This document shows positions 1-8,229 of a stretch of 64,000 bases of DNA, in pieces. Below the pieces are notes generated by a model, which had not been told where the DNA came from, searched no databases, and worked only from the letters and a program-made list of their open reading frames with translations. Origin of the DNA: Kangiella taiwanensis (lineage in GTDB: Bacteria; Pseudomonadota; Gammaproteobacteria; Enterobacterales; Kangiellaceae); the NCBI RefSeq assembly GCF_020005165.1, contig NZ_JAHCLT010000002.1, forward strand, positions 434,001 to 498,000, written 5' to 3'. How positions within the stretch are numbered: position 1 is the first letter of the stretch; the number at the start of each line of letters is the position of its first letter. Made by a program: the position numbers and the translations under genes.

Positions 1-177
1 TCCGCTAAAACCTTCTTCTCTCTACTAACTCTGAGGCCTTCTTGCTCTAACCCTAACGCTTTGATTTAAAGGGATTTATTGCCAGTATTTGTTGCAAAAG
101 ACGGTATCGAGTTTTCTGATAAGTGATTGTTTTGAAAATAATTTAAGATTAAGCGGCCTATTTTAGCTAAATCCATG
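1..177. other. Intergenic region at window edge
   Basis: I see no convincing coding frame here. In related bacteria lepA commonly follows mucD on this strand, so the leader of a minus-strand gene beyond the left edge may lie here. That is inference from synteny only. Confidence 0.4.
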
Positions 178-210
178 AAAAAGGCCAGCTAAGATGCCTC
201 AGCTGGCCTT
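178..210 (-). terminator. Terminator after mucD
   Basis: A perfect 10-bp stem (AAGGCCAGCT with AGCTGGCCTT, 10-nt loop) lies directly after the mucD stop. Read on the minus strand it ends in a short T5 run. Confidence 0.75.
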
Positions 211-222
211 GTTTATCGTGCT

Positions 223-1515
223 TTATTTAAGCTCTATGACTAAGAAGTCACTTCCCACACCCTGTCTGACGATAAGAACCGCCACCTTTCCTTTTTCAGG
301 CAATGAGGCCACTGCTTGTTGAAAGTCTTCGGGCGTTGTAATCACTGTACGGTGAAGCTTCTGGATAATATCCCCCTGACGCAAACCCGCTCTCGCTGCA
401 GGGCTATCACGTTCGACGTCTCGGATAATGACACCACGCTCAATACCTGTTGCTTCTTTTAAGTCCGGCGTTAACGCTGTAACCGCAATACCCAGTTCTT
501 CCTTACCAGTATCAGAGCTTGCAGTAAACTGACCGTTTGCGTCACTTAACGTCACCTCGATGGTTTCTTTGTCACCATTGCGTACAATGGTCAGCTCTAC
601 TTCTTCGCCAGCTGGCATTTGTCCAATATAGAATGGTAAATCCTGTGCTTTACGAACCCGTTTACCATCTACCGCAATCACCACATCACCTACTTTGATA
701 CCAGCTTTGTCAGCTGCCATATCCTCTAATACGCGTGTAACCAGTGCGCCACCAACATCATCAAGTCCAAAAGCATCGGCTTTATCTTGATCGATCGGAC
801 CAAAGGTAACACCCAAGAAGCCACGATTCACTTTACCGTCTTTTAACAGCTGTTGGCGGACATTATCGGCTAGATCAATTGGAATAGAGAAAGACAGACC
901 GCTACTGATCATCGGATTGAAGATCATAGAGTTAATACCCACGACCTCTCCATCCAAATTAATCAGAGGGCCACCCGAGTTGCCTCGGTTAATCGCGACA
1001 TCAGTCTGAATAAAAGGAACATACTGAGAACCAACTTCGCCACGCCCTTTGGCGCTGACGATACCAGCGGTGACCGTATGCTCTAAATTAAAGGGCGCAC
1101 CAAAAGCAAGTACCCACTGACCGACTTTTAAATCTTTGGTGGTACCAATTTCAAGTGCTTCTAACTCTAAATCACCGGCATCAATCTTGAGTAACGCGAC
1201 GTCTGTGTTAGCATCGCTACCAACTACTTTTGCATCAAATTCACGACCATTGTAAAGCTTGACCACAGGAGTTTCAGCACCATCGATAACATGGTGGTTA
1301 GTGAGAATATAACCGCTCTCGTCAACGATAAAACCGGAGCCTCCGCCTCGACCAACAACTCGCCCCCAACGCTTTACTTCAATTTTAACGCTCACAACGC
1401 TCGGCTGAACTTTATCAACCAGCTTAGTGAAATCAGGGAATGAATCTGCTTGGGCGCAGCCTGATAAGACGATAAGCCATGCCACTACAGTTACTGATAA
1501 TAAACGCTTTAACAT
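223..1515 (-). CDS. mucD: MucD/DegP-family periplasmic serine protease
   Basis: HtrA-type protease/chaperone that degrades misfolded envelope proteins in the sigma-E response. The trypsin-like domain shows the triad His (TNHHVIDG, about residue 75), Asp (ANTDVALL, about 105) and Ser (RGNSGGPL, about 180), followed by two PDZ domains. A TTG start at 1533 would add six residues, but those codons are the Shine-Dalgarno itself (GGAGAAGG), so the ATG at 1515 is chosen, giving 430 aa. The signal sequence ends in LSGC, a lipobox, with Ala at +2, which would predict an outer-membrane lipoprotein instead of a soluble periplasmic protein. It is last in the rseA/rseC/mucD order and has its own terminator. 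Confidence 0.93.
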   Translation of the reverse strand: MLKRLLSVTVVAWLIVLSGCAQADSFPDFTKLVDKVQPSVVSVKIEVKRWGRVVGRGGGSGFIVDESGYILTNHHVIDGAETPVVKLYNGREFDAKVVGSDANTDVALLKIDAGDLELEALEIGTTKDLKVGQWVLAFGAPFNLEHTVTAGIVSAKGRGEVGSQYVPFIQTDVAINRGNSGGPLINLDGEVVGINSMIFNPMISSGLSFSIPIDLADNVRQQLLKDGKVNRGFLGVTFGPIDQDKADAFGLDDVGGALVTRVLEDMAADKAGIKVGDVVIAVDGKRVRKAQDLPFYIGQMPAGEEVELTIVRNGDKETIEVTLSDANGQFTASSDTGKEELGIAVTALTPDLKEATGIERGVIIRDVERDSPAARAGLRQGDIIQKLHRTVITTPEDFQQAVASLPEKGKVAVLIVRQGVGSDFLVIELK

Positions 1516-1639
1516 GTTTTGCCTTCTCCGCAACTATTGTTTTTAACTGTTAATTCAAAGAATTAAATGAAAACCCTTTGAAAATCCATAACAATTAGAG
1601 ACCGTAGCACCGAATCGGTTCCAGCAGCTTCCACAACAT

Positions 1640-2116
1640 CTAGTCAGCAGATGTTACGACCTGTGTCACGGCAATAGGTCTCTTTACAATTTTCAACAAA
1701 ACTGGCTGCAACTCCTGTCGTGCAGACTTACGGCGGGAAAACCAAGCAACCCCGAGAAAACCCACGATAAGCCCTATTGTGGCACTCATTATCGAGCCGA
1801 GCTCTGTCAGGTTGGGCAGTGCATAAGAAGATATAGTTAAGGCGAGGATCAGGCAGATTAACGGAAGTAAATACACTACCAAAGACGCCTTTAGCACCAA
1901 ATCTTCGGGAATACCCACTTCAACCTCATCATTAATATGGGCATTAATGGTATTTTTTAAAGGTGTCACAAAGACTTTATGTGAAAAAGCCTTATTAACA
2001 ATACCACTACCGCAGGTAGAACTGACCTTACAGCTGGAACAGCCTGTCTTGGATTGCGTTTGCACCCAAACCATGTCACCTTCTTCTGCAATGACCTGTC
2101 CTACTTCTGTAAACAT
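1640..2116 (-). CDS. rseC: RseC/MucC family sigma-E regulator
   Basis: Inner-membrane protein of the RseC/MucC family (158 aa, usual length), a modulator of sigma-E activity; relatives also take part in SoxR reduction. The N-terminal cytoplasmic part carries the family cysteine cluster (C26, C29, C35 in GCSSCKVSSTCG). Two membrane helices follow at about residues 77-99 and 105-126. It lies between rseA and mucD as in Pseudomonas, but a hairpin terminator separates it from rseA. Expression therefore needs read-through or a promoter within 2120-2280. Confidence 0.9.
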   Translation of the reverse strand: MFTEVGQVIAEEGDMVWVQTQSKTGCSSCKVSSTCGSGIVNKAFSHKVFVTPLKNTINAHINDEVEVGIPEDLVLKASLVVYLLPLICLILALTISSYALPNLTELGSIMSATIGLIVGFLGVAWFSRRKSARQELQPVLLKIVKRPIAVTQVVTSAD

Positions 2117-2153
2117 CGCTTCTCGTATTTCTTCAAAATTATTGGGTAATCAT

Positions 2154-2178
2154 AAAAAAACCCATCCGGAGATGGGTT
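2154..2178 (-). terminator. Terminator between rseA and rseC
   Basis: AACCCATC and GATGGGTT pair around a CGGA loop, followed on the minus strand by a T7 tract. It lies about 100 nt after the rseA stop and about 40 nt before the rseC start. Confidence 0.75.
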
Positions 2179-2279
2179 TATTTTAGCTTAATGCTTTAGA
2201 AACACCTACTTTTGAGAGGGCAAATCTTTTAGTAGCTTGTTCCCACAGCAAGAACACTTATCGAACTGTGCCTCCAGAG

Positions 2280-2930
2280 CTACTCTTGCTCAGATTTGTC
2301 CTGTTGTGCATCATCTTTAGCACGCATAGGCACTTGTACCGGAATCACTTTCTGGTTACTCACCACTCTGACGGTAGGTAAACTGCTCGTTCCCGTAATT
2401 TGGCGAGTCAAAGCTTCATGTTTTAAAAACATGTTATGCATAGTCTGTAACTCTTGACGATCCGCAGTTGAAGCAGCCACTTGATGACTTAAATCAACGC
2501 CTGCTTCAGAAGCGTTTTCAGCAGAAGTAGTCGTTGCTGCAAAGTTTGCTGGCACAGCATTAACGTCACCGAGTTGGGTATTAGACACACTGAATAAAGC
2601 AACAATCGCGACCGAGGCTGCGATAGCAAAACCACCCGCCTGTTTCCAAACTCGACTTGGGAAAGGAATCACATTGTCTTGTGGTGCAGCCTCTCTTGGA
2701 GACACGCTATGAGTCTCTTCATTAGCAATAGCACGGCTGACGCTAGACGAGATGTCTAAATCCAGGTGCTGCGCTTCTTCGCGCATGACCTGCCCGATCA
2801 TATGGTAACGAGCCCATACAGCCATAGATTCACTGCCTTGCTCCAAGCTTGGCTCTTGATCTTGAAGATCAGCCCTGCCGTCAACCCAGGCAGATACAAT
2901 CTCTTTATCAAAATGCTTTCTGTTACTCAT
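2280..2930 (-). CDS. rseA: Anti-sigma-E factor RseA/MucA
   Basis: Single-pass membrane anti-sigma factor that holds RpoE until site-1/site-2 proteolysis. The N-terminal anti-sigma domain (about residues 5-80) has the family pattern with ISAWVDG-like and MAVWARYHMIGQVMR segments. One hydrophobic helix lies at about 98-115. The periplasmic tail of about 100 residues ends in a charged Gln/Asp-rich stretch. It is 216 aa, close to RseA (216 in E. coli). It follows rpoE after a 255-nt gap, unusually long for this pair, and no rseB gene follows. Confidence 0.9.
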   Translation of the reverse strand: MSNRKHFDKEIVSAWVDGRADLQDQEPSLEQGSESMAVWARYHMIGQVMREEAQHLDLDISSSVSRAIANEETHSVSPREAAPQDNVIPFPSRVWKQAGGFAIAASVAIVALFSVSNTQLGDVNAVPANFAATTTSAENASEAGVDLSHQVAASTADRQELQTMHNMFLKHEALTRQITGTSSLPTVRVVSNQKVIPVQVPMRAKDDAQQDKSEQE

Positions 2931-3093
2931 TACCTTACCTTTAACTTTATCTCTGCTTTCGAACTTTTAGCGATTTCATAAGGTTTAGAAACCGAAACTA
3001 ACTATTCAAAGCATCGCAAACCATTGAATTATTAAGTATTTAGTTACTTTTCAAACACCAATGCCACAAACTTGCTTTTCATTACTTATACCA

Positions 3094-3121
3094 ATTGACT
3101 GGGCTGACTGTAAAAAGTTCA
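3094..3121 (-). promoter_or_regulatory. Possible second sigma-E promoter before rseA
   Basis: On the minus strand TGAACTT (3121-3115) is followed after 15 nt by GTCAAT (3099-3094). This resembles the sigma-E consensus GGAACTT N15-16 GTCTAA with mismatches. It lies in the rpoE-rseA gap and could drive rseA separately. Confidence 0.35.
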
Positions 3122-3185
3122 CAGTTTTTGTAAAAAAGTTTGTGTATTCAGTTTTCTTTCAGCCTCGCTAATTCTCACAACACCA

Positions 3186-3776
3186 CTAAGAACGCCAGCC
3201 TTGCTCTAGCAAAGGCGCAATTTTCTGGTCAATCGCATCCCGCGCCCTAAATATTCGTGATCGCACTGTGCCGACGGGGCAATCCATCGACTCAGCGATT
3301 TCTTCATAGCTCAAGCCATCGATCTCACGCAGCATAATCGCTGTACGCAGGTCTTCCGGCAACTCATCAATCGTCTTAAAGATGAGTGTTTTAATTTCAT
3401 CGCGAAACATCAACCGCTCAGGGCTACCTGAATCACGCAAAGCATCCCCGCCCTCATATTGCTCGGCATCCGAGGAATCAATATCACTGCCCGGCGGTCT
3501 ACGCCCTTGTGACACTAAAAAGTTTTTCGCCGTGTTAATGGCAATTCGATAGAGCCATGTATAAAAGGCACTATCACCACGAAAATTAGGCAAAGCGCGA
3601 TAGGCCTTGATAAATGCTTCTTGTGAAATGTCCATGACCTCATCTTGGTCACGAACAAATCGAGAAATTAAATTCATGATGCGCTGTTGGTACTTAGTCA
3701 CCAACATATCGAAGGCTTTTTTGTCACCATCTTGGACACGCTTTACTAATTCCGAATCTATATCGGCCTCAGACAT
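3186..3776 (-). CDS. rpoE: RNA polymerase sigma-E factor RpoE/AlgU
   Basis: Extracytoplasmic-function sigma factor for envelope stress, 196 aa, full length. Region 2 shows the core-binding stretch (QDEVMDISQEAFIKAYRAL) and the -10-recognition WLYRIAINTAKN segment. Region 4 shows ELPEDLRTAIMLREIDGLSYEEIA and the helix-turn-helix CPVGTVRSRIFRAR. The start has the Shine-Dalgarno AAGAAGAGGG. It is divergent from nadB, as in E. coli. A near-consensus sigma-E promoter about 220 bp upstream implies autoregulation. A short frame overlaps the start codon. Confidence 0.97.
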   Translation of the reverse strand: MSEADIDSELVKRVQDGDKKAFDMLVTKYQQRIMNLISRFVRDQDEVMDISQEAFIKAYRALPNFRGDSAFYTWLYRIAINTAKNFLVSQGRRPPGSDIDSSDAEQYEGGDALRDSGSPERLMFRDEIKTLIFKTIDELPEDLRTAIMLREIDGLSYEEIAESMDCPVGTVRSRIFRARDAIDQKIAPLLEQGWRS

Positions 3777-3915
3777 ACAGCCCTCTTCTTAATTGTCCGC
3801 TTCTCATCAATTGCACCTGTTGTTGTTTTATTTGCAGGGCAAACATCGTATTTATATCATCGTGTAATGACTTGTCGTTATCAGCCGTTTTATAGAAAAA
3901 ACTAACTGAAAACAA
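3769..3915 (-). CDS. rseD-like leader frame overlapping rpoE start (putative)
   Basis: An open frame upstream of rpoE ends with TGA at 3771-3769, overlapping the second and third codons of rpoE. From a TTG at 3915 it would encode 48 residues. Internal ATGs at codons 24 and 37 offer shorter forms of 25 and 12 residues. The ATG at codon 37 has the best Shine-Dalgarno (AGGTG, 6 nt away). In E. coli a 51-codon frame, rseD, overlaps rpoE in the same way and couples its translation. Size and position match; sequence homology cannot be judged here. The start is uncertain. Confidence 0.4.
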   Translation of the reverse strand: MFSVSFFYKTADNDKSLHDDINTMFALQIKQQQVQLMRSGQLRRGLYV

Positions 3916-3995
3916 GTGACTGTGGTAAAGTCGCCATTACTTTATTGCTTATTTTGCTAGGAAAACCGTTTCGTTTCCACTGGTTCGTAAAGAAC

Positions 3996-4024
3996 ACAGA
4001 CCCAGTTAACATAAGAAAAGTTCC
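3996..4024 (-). promoter_or_regulatory. Sigma-E promoter of rpoE
   Basis: On the minus strand GGAACTT (4024-4018), a 16-nt spacer and GTCTGT (4001-3996) match the sigma-E consensus GGAACTT N15-16 GTCTAA closely. Transcription would start near 3990, leaving a leader of about 210 nt. The -35 element lies only 18 bp from the nadB start, so RNA polymerase bound here could affect nadB. Confidence 0.8.
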
Positions 4025-4042
4025 ATCACGGTAAAAATTTCA

Positions 4043-5638
4043 ATGGCTCACGATCCGCAAAACCTTACCCATTCCACCGACGTTTTAGTCATCGGCAGCG
4101 GCGCTGCTGGGCTTTCCGTGGCATTACGTTTAGCGCACAAAGGCAAGATTACCGTGCTCAGCAAAGCTGAAGTGACCGAAGGATCGACGTTCTATGCTCA
4201 GGGTGGCATCGCAGCAGTGTTAGACGAAAACGATACCGTCGACTCACACGTGGAAGACACATTGATAGCGGGTGCAGGCTTGTGCCATGAAGACGCCGTG
4301 CGGTTTACCGTCGAGCACTCGCGTGAAGCCATTGAGTGGTTGATTGAGCGTGGCGTCGCCTTCAGCAAAGAAGATGAACATTACCACTTAACTCGGGAAG
4401 GTGGTCATAGCCAAAGACGCATTATTCACTCTGATGATGCAACCGGGCGTGCCGTATCGACGACGTTGGTAGCGGCCGTACAAGCAGAGCAGAATATCGA
4501 GATCCTAGAAAACTATATTGCCGTGGATCTCATCACAGGCGATAAACTGGGATTAGACCATAGTCGCTGCCAAGGCGCCTATGTCCTCAATCTCAAAGAG
4601 GATCGTGTTGAGACAGTCCGTGCGCGGTTTGTGGTTCTAGCCACTGGGGGCGCGAGCAAAGTTTACCTCTACACCTCAAATCCTGATGTTGCCAGCGGCG
4701 ACGGTATTGCCATGGCATGGCGTGCCGGCTGCAGTGTCGCCAATTTAGAGTTTAATCAGTTCCACCCTACTTGCCTGTATCATCCTGAAGCACGCAGTTT
4801 CCTAATTACCGAAGCACTACGTGGTGAGGGTGCTTTATTACGTCGCCCGAATGGTGAGCGCTTCATGCCAGAATATGATGAGCGTGCAGAATTAGCACCT
4901 CGGGATATTGTCGCCCGAACCATTGACCATGAGGTTAAGAAGTACGGTTTTGATTGTGTCTATCTCGATATTTCGCATAAAGACCCCGAGTTTATAAAAA
5001 GTCACTTCCCGACGATTTATAAGCAGTGTTTAGGCTATGGAATTGATATCACCATCGATGCCATTCCTGTGGTCCCAGCTGCACACTATACTTGTGGCGG
5101 TGTGCGAGTCGATACAGACAGTCGAACCGATATTGAGGGGCTCTATGCTGTAGGGGAAGTTGCTTTTACTGGTTTGCATGGTGCGAATCGTATGGCGAGT
5201 AACTCACTACTCGAGTGCCTTGTTTACGCACAATCGGCCGCTCAAAGCATCGAATCCGCTTGGGAGACGATTGCCGAACCTGCAGACATACCTGCCTGGG
5301 ACGAGAGCCAGGTTACAGACTCAGATGAAGAGATTGTGCTCAGCCATAACTGGCATGAGCTGCGTCAGTTGATGTGGGACTATGTCGGCATTGTCCGAAC
5401 GGATAAACGATTACAACGCGCCATGCGTCGTATCGAGTTGCTACAGCAGGAAATCCACGAGTATTACTCGAACTTTAAAGTAAGCAATGACTTGGTTGAA
5501 TTAAGAAACTTAGTGCTTGTGGCTGAATTGATTGTTAAATGCGCCATGCAGCGTAAAGAAAGCCGCGGTCTGCACTTCACACTCGACTATCCAGAGCTCT
5601 CTACCGAGATAAAAGACTCCGTACTGAAGCCAAGCTAG
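4043..5638 (+). CDS. nadB: L-aspartate oxidase
   Basis: FAD enzyme that oxidises L-aspartate to iminoaspartate, the first step of de novo NAD synthesis, for quinolinate synthase NadA. The N-terminal dinucleotide-binding motif [10 protein letters not shown] lies at about residues 16-25. The succinate dehydrogenase/fumarate reductase flavoprotein fold follows, with [24 protein letters not shown] and [12 protein letters not shown], and a C-terminal helical domain. It is 531 aa against 540 in E. coli. No strong Shine-Dalgarno precedes the ATG. Its stop overlaps the stop of ygfX on the other strand in a shared CTAG. Confidence 0.96.
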   Translation: MAHDPQNLTHSTDVLVIGSGAAGLSVALRLAHKGKITVLSKAEVTEGSTFYAQGGIAAVLDENDTVDSHVEDTLIAGAGLCHEDAVRFTVEHSREAIEWLIERGVAFSKEDEHYHLTREGGHSQRRIIHSDDATGRAVSTTLVAAVQAEQNIEILENYIAVDLITGDKLGLDHSRCQGAYVLNLKEDRVETVRARFVVLATGGASKVYLYTSNPDVASGDGIAMAWRAGCSVANLEFNQFHPTCLYHPEARSFLITEALRGEGALLRRPNGERFMPEYDERAELAPRDIVARTIDHEVKKYGFDCVYLDISHKDPEFIKSHFPTIYKQCLGYGIDITIDAIPVVPAAHYTCGGVRVDTDSRTDIEGLYAVGEVAFTGLHGANRMASNSLLECLVYAQSAAQSIESAWETIAEPADIPAWDESQVTDSDEEIVLSHNWHELRQLMWDYVGIVRTDKRLQRAMRRIELLQQEIHEYYSNFKVSNDLVELRNLVLVAELIVKCAMQRKESRGLHFTLDYPELSTEIKDSVLKPS

Positions 5639-6066
5639 TTTGCTTTGTAAAACTTGAGAGTTCTCGACAAATGTCTAAAGTCTGAATCTTTCATTGCATC
5701 GCGAAACAGTATCAGCTGACGCACTGCTTTGGGCTGAGACGGGTCCAGCTCGCGGAATTTCAACGTAACCCACAAAGGCCAATTCACGCTGTCTTTTTTG
5801 ATTTCTATAGCGACTTTAAGATCTTTCTCGACAATAAACCACTGACCTTCAAAAAAAATCACTTCGGTCACGTCATCGTACAGGTGATTCAGCTGCTTTA
5901 TTTGCCAAGCCCCCAGTAATAAAGTCACGGGCATACCAATAAGCGCGAAGGTCCACTGCTCCTGAATCCAGCCAGCAACCACAAAAAGCGCCACAAAAGC
6001 TAGCCATACCAAGGCAAACACCTGCCGGCTGGTTTTGGGCGTTTTAAGCTCAATACGAAAATTCAT
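5635..6066 (-). CDS. ygfX: YgfX/CptA-like inner-membrane protein
   Basis: A 143-aa protein with two adjacent hydrophobic helices at about residues 17-34 and 38-53 and a soluble C-terminal half containing WPLWVTLKF and LILFRDAM. These match the YgfX (DUF1434/CptA) family, partner of SdhE/CptB. In E. coli YgfX has been described as a toxin acting on FtsZ and MreB; whether that holds here is not shown by sequence. It starts one nucleotide after the sdhE stop, so the two are co-translated. Confidence 0.8.
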   Translation of the reverse strand: MNFRIELKTPKTSRQVFALVWLAFVALFVVAGWIQEQWTFALIGMPVTLLLGAWQIKQLNHLYDDVTEVIFFEGQWFIVEKDLKVAIEIKKDSVNWPLWVTLKFRELDPSQPKAVRQLILFRDAMKDSDFRHLSRTLKFYKAN

Positions 6067-6067
6067 G

Positions 6068-6322
6068 TTACTTGATTTGCTGATCGACGAACTGCTTAAT
6101 CTGCCCCACTAACTCCGAAAACTGGTCTTTTGGAGTTTCAAAGCCCATAATCCAAGCGTAGAGGTCGGGGTCGGTTTCTTCTAAAAACTGCTCGTAACGA
6201 CGAACATCTTCTGAAGAGAATTCGTGGCCATGCTGTTCTAAATAAGGCAATAACACAACATCAAGTTCTAGCATGCCACGTCGGCTGGCCCATTGTAGTT
6301 TTTTCAATTCTTGTTCGGTCAC
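6068..6322 (-). CDS. sdhE: FAD assembly factor SdhE
   Basis: Small (84 aa) helical protein that promotes covalent FAD attachment to succinate dehydrogenase and fumarate reductase flavoproteins. The family motif RRGM-ELD is present as RRGMLELD at residues 14-21, followed by the acidic FLEETDPDLYAWIMG stretch. It is first in the sdhE-ygfX pair and divergent from ygfZ, the same arrangement as in E. coli. Confidence 0.93.
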   Translation of the reverse strand: MTEQELKKLQWASRRGMLELDVVLLPYLEQHGHEFSSEDVRRYEQFLEETDPDLYAWIMGFETPKDQFSELVGQIKQFVDQQIK

Positions 6323-6483
6323 GGCTTGACCCTTTAAGCTCGGTGGAATTTTTGTTAATTATAACGCTTTAGGCAATCAATTTGGAAATAGCACTGCAAA
6401 AGTTATTGATTAGGAGTAAAATTATTGCACAAAGACATTCAGACCCCGTGCCAGTGAGCACAACGTTGGACAATAAGGGTATT

Positions 6484-7404
6484 ATGAACTTTACCAATCA
6501 AGATGCGATTCAGCACATCCCCCAATTACAGAACATCGCCTGCGAGCTCGGCAGCTTTGGTGTATTAGAAGTTTCTGGCGATGACAGTCTTAAATTACTG
6601 CAAGGCCAACTGACCTGCGACATGGAGCACGTCAAGGATAACCAAGCCAGCATTGGTGGCCTGTGTAGCGTAAAAGGACGCCTCCATAGCGTGTTTTATG
6701 TGATGCAGTTTCAGCAAAACTACCTCTTGCTTATGCCTAAAGGTAATTTACATCATGTTCAAGAGACTTTGTCGAAATACGCGGCATTCTTCCAAACCGA
6801 ACTAAAAGACGCGAGTAAAGATTACGAACTTTGGGGCCATACGCAAAAAGCTCCAGGCAACCACTCGGCAGAACTCGAAGTACTCTCAGTGACTGACCAC
6901 GGTGGCATTTATGACTTGCATTTAAACAGCTTGTTTAATGCTTCGATTCTGATTAGCCGAAAAGAGCGTGCCAGTGAACTGGTCAATATGCTTGCTGGAA
7001 CAACATTGGCTGATAAAAATGCTTGGGACTACATTGAGCTTCAGGCTCATATCCCGATGTTTGGCGAAGCGTCTATCGAAAAGCACTTACCTCACAGCAT
7101 TGGCCTTCACCAAGTAGGCGGCGTCAGCTTTGATAAAGGTTGCTATACCGGACAAGAAATTGTGGCTCGAATGCACTATCGAGGAAAGCTCAAAACGCAC
7201 TCCGTCCTTTCAGTGGTAGACTCAGAAATTGAGCTAAATGAACTGGACAAGGTCTATAATCAGGACGATAAAAAGGTCGGCGAGCTGGTTCGTACCACTA
7301 TTTTTGATCACAAAACCTATTGCTTAATCAGCCTGAATGATAGCGCGCTCGAAGAAGAGCTATCGATTGGTGACGATAAAGTCAACACAAAGCTACTTAA
7401 CTGA
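6484..7404 (+). CDS. ygfZ: Folate-binding Fe-S/tRNA-modification protein YgfZ
   Basis: GcvT-like tetrahydrofolate-binding protein that supports certain Fe-S enzymes such as MiaB. The signature KGCYTGQE is present (Cys at about residue 230; E. coli Cys228), with ARMHYRGK after it. The frame is open from a TTG at 6382, but the ATG at 6484 has a Shine-Dalgarno (AAGGG) and begins where the family begins, giving 306 aa against 326 in E. coli. It is divergent from sdhE. Confidence 0.9.
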   Translation: MNFTNQDAIQHIPQLQNIACELGSFGVLEVSGDDSLKLLQGQLTCDMEHVKDNQASIGGLCSVKGRLHSVFYVMQFQQNYLLLMPKGNLHHVQETLSKYAAFFQTELKDASKDYELWGHTQKAPGNHSAELEVLSVTDHGGIYDLHLNSLFNASILISRKERASELVNMLAGTTLADKNAWDYIELQAHIPMFGEASIEKHLPHSIGLHQVGGVSFDKGCYTGQEIVARMHYRGKLKTHSVLSVVDSEIELNELDKVYNQDDKKVGELVRTTIFDHKTYCLISLNDSALEEELSIGDDKVNTKLLN

Positions 7405-7427
7405 GGTTAGTCCTTTCTATCACTCAC

Positions 7428-7455
7428 AAAAAAGGCGCCATTGAGCGCCTTTTTT
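7428..7455. terminator. Bidirectional terminator, ygfZ / redoxin gene
   Basis: AAAAAAGGCGC and GCGCCTTTTTT pair, giving a T-tract on both strands between two convergent genes. Confidence 0.85.
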
Positions 7456-7469
7456 ATTACCAGCCTTGA

Positions 7470-8108
7470 TTATTCTTCAAGCGCTAGGCGAGCAGCTGTT
7501 AACAATAACTCAGGCTTAATGCGAACCTTGTAGTTGGGGTTAGCGTATTGAAACTGAATCATGCCATCAGTATCAAAAATATACACCGCTGGAACTGGCA
7601 AGGTGCTTTTATCATCACCCGCTAAGCGAGCCGTCTTACCACCGATAGACTTTACTTTGCTGTTGTAGTCTTCAGAAATGTGGAAAGCCAAGCCAAACTG
7701 AGTTGTTGCTTTGAGTTGGTAATCTGAGATTAGCTCATAACTTAACTCTTTGTCTTTACTGGTTTTTTGCAAGGCGCTTGGAGTGTCAGGACTAATCGCC
7801 AACAATTGATACCCCATCTCCGACAACTCATCTTCTATTTCTTGAATCTGGCTCAGCTGCGCATTACAAAAAGGACACCAACCACCTCGATAAAACAATA
7901 GCACCGTTGGCTTTTGTGCGATTTTTTCGCGCAAGTTAAACGGTGTACCGTCACTTGAGAAAAGAATAATGTCTGGTGCACTCTGACCAATCATTAAAGG
8001 TGACACATTATTTGGGTCATCAACAACTTTCGTCCGGTCTAAAGCCAGTGCCGAAACCGACACCGTCATCATTAGCGCTATTAAAGTCAGCTGTAGCAGT
8101 CGTTTCAT
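7470..8108 (-). CDS. Secreted peroxiredoxin-like (AhpC/TSA) protein
   Basis: A 212-aa protein with a Sec signal peptide (hydrophobic core at about residues 5-20, ending near SALA) and an AhpC/TSA-type thioredoxin fold. The active site FYRGGWCPFCNAQL holds a CxxC pair. This pattern is typical of periplasmic peroxiredoxin-like proteins often annotated as redoxin family. Likely role is thiol-based peroxide reduction or thiol exchange in the periplasm; the substrate is unknown. It has its own convergent terminator. Confidence 0.85.
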   Translation of the reverse strand: MKRLLQLTLIALMMTVSVSALALDRTKVVDDPNNVSPLMIGQSAPDIILFSSDGTPFNLREKIAQKPTVLLFYRGGWCPFCNAQLSQIQEIEDELSEMGYQLLAISPDTPSALQKTSKDKELSYELISDYQLKATTQFGLAFHISEDYNSKVKSIGGKTARLAGDDKSTLPVPAVYIFDTDGMIQFQYANPNYKVRIKPELLLTAARLALEE

Positions 8109-8185
8109 AAGTACCTTCTATTAAATATTGCCATTAGTAATGACTCATTAGAGAGTGTTCGCTCTACTTTGTTACAGTTAATCAC

Positions 8186-8215
8186 AAAAAAAGCGACCCA
8201 TAGGTCGCCTTTTTT
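8186..8215 (-). terminator. Terminator after DUF885 gene
   Basis: GCGACC and GGTCGC pair around CATA, with an A7 tract before and a T6 tract after. On the minus strand it terminates the gene ending at 8230. Confidence 0.8.
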
Positions 8216-8229
8216 GATTGAGTTCTCAA

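Noticed and set aside
2207-2278. A 24-codon open stretch between rseA and rseC with a CSCCG motif on the minus strand
   Set aside because: No ATG, GTG or TTG begins it, it is short, and the only Shine-Dalgarno lies inside it. It might be a remnant but cannot be supported as a gene.
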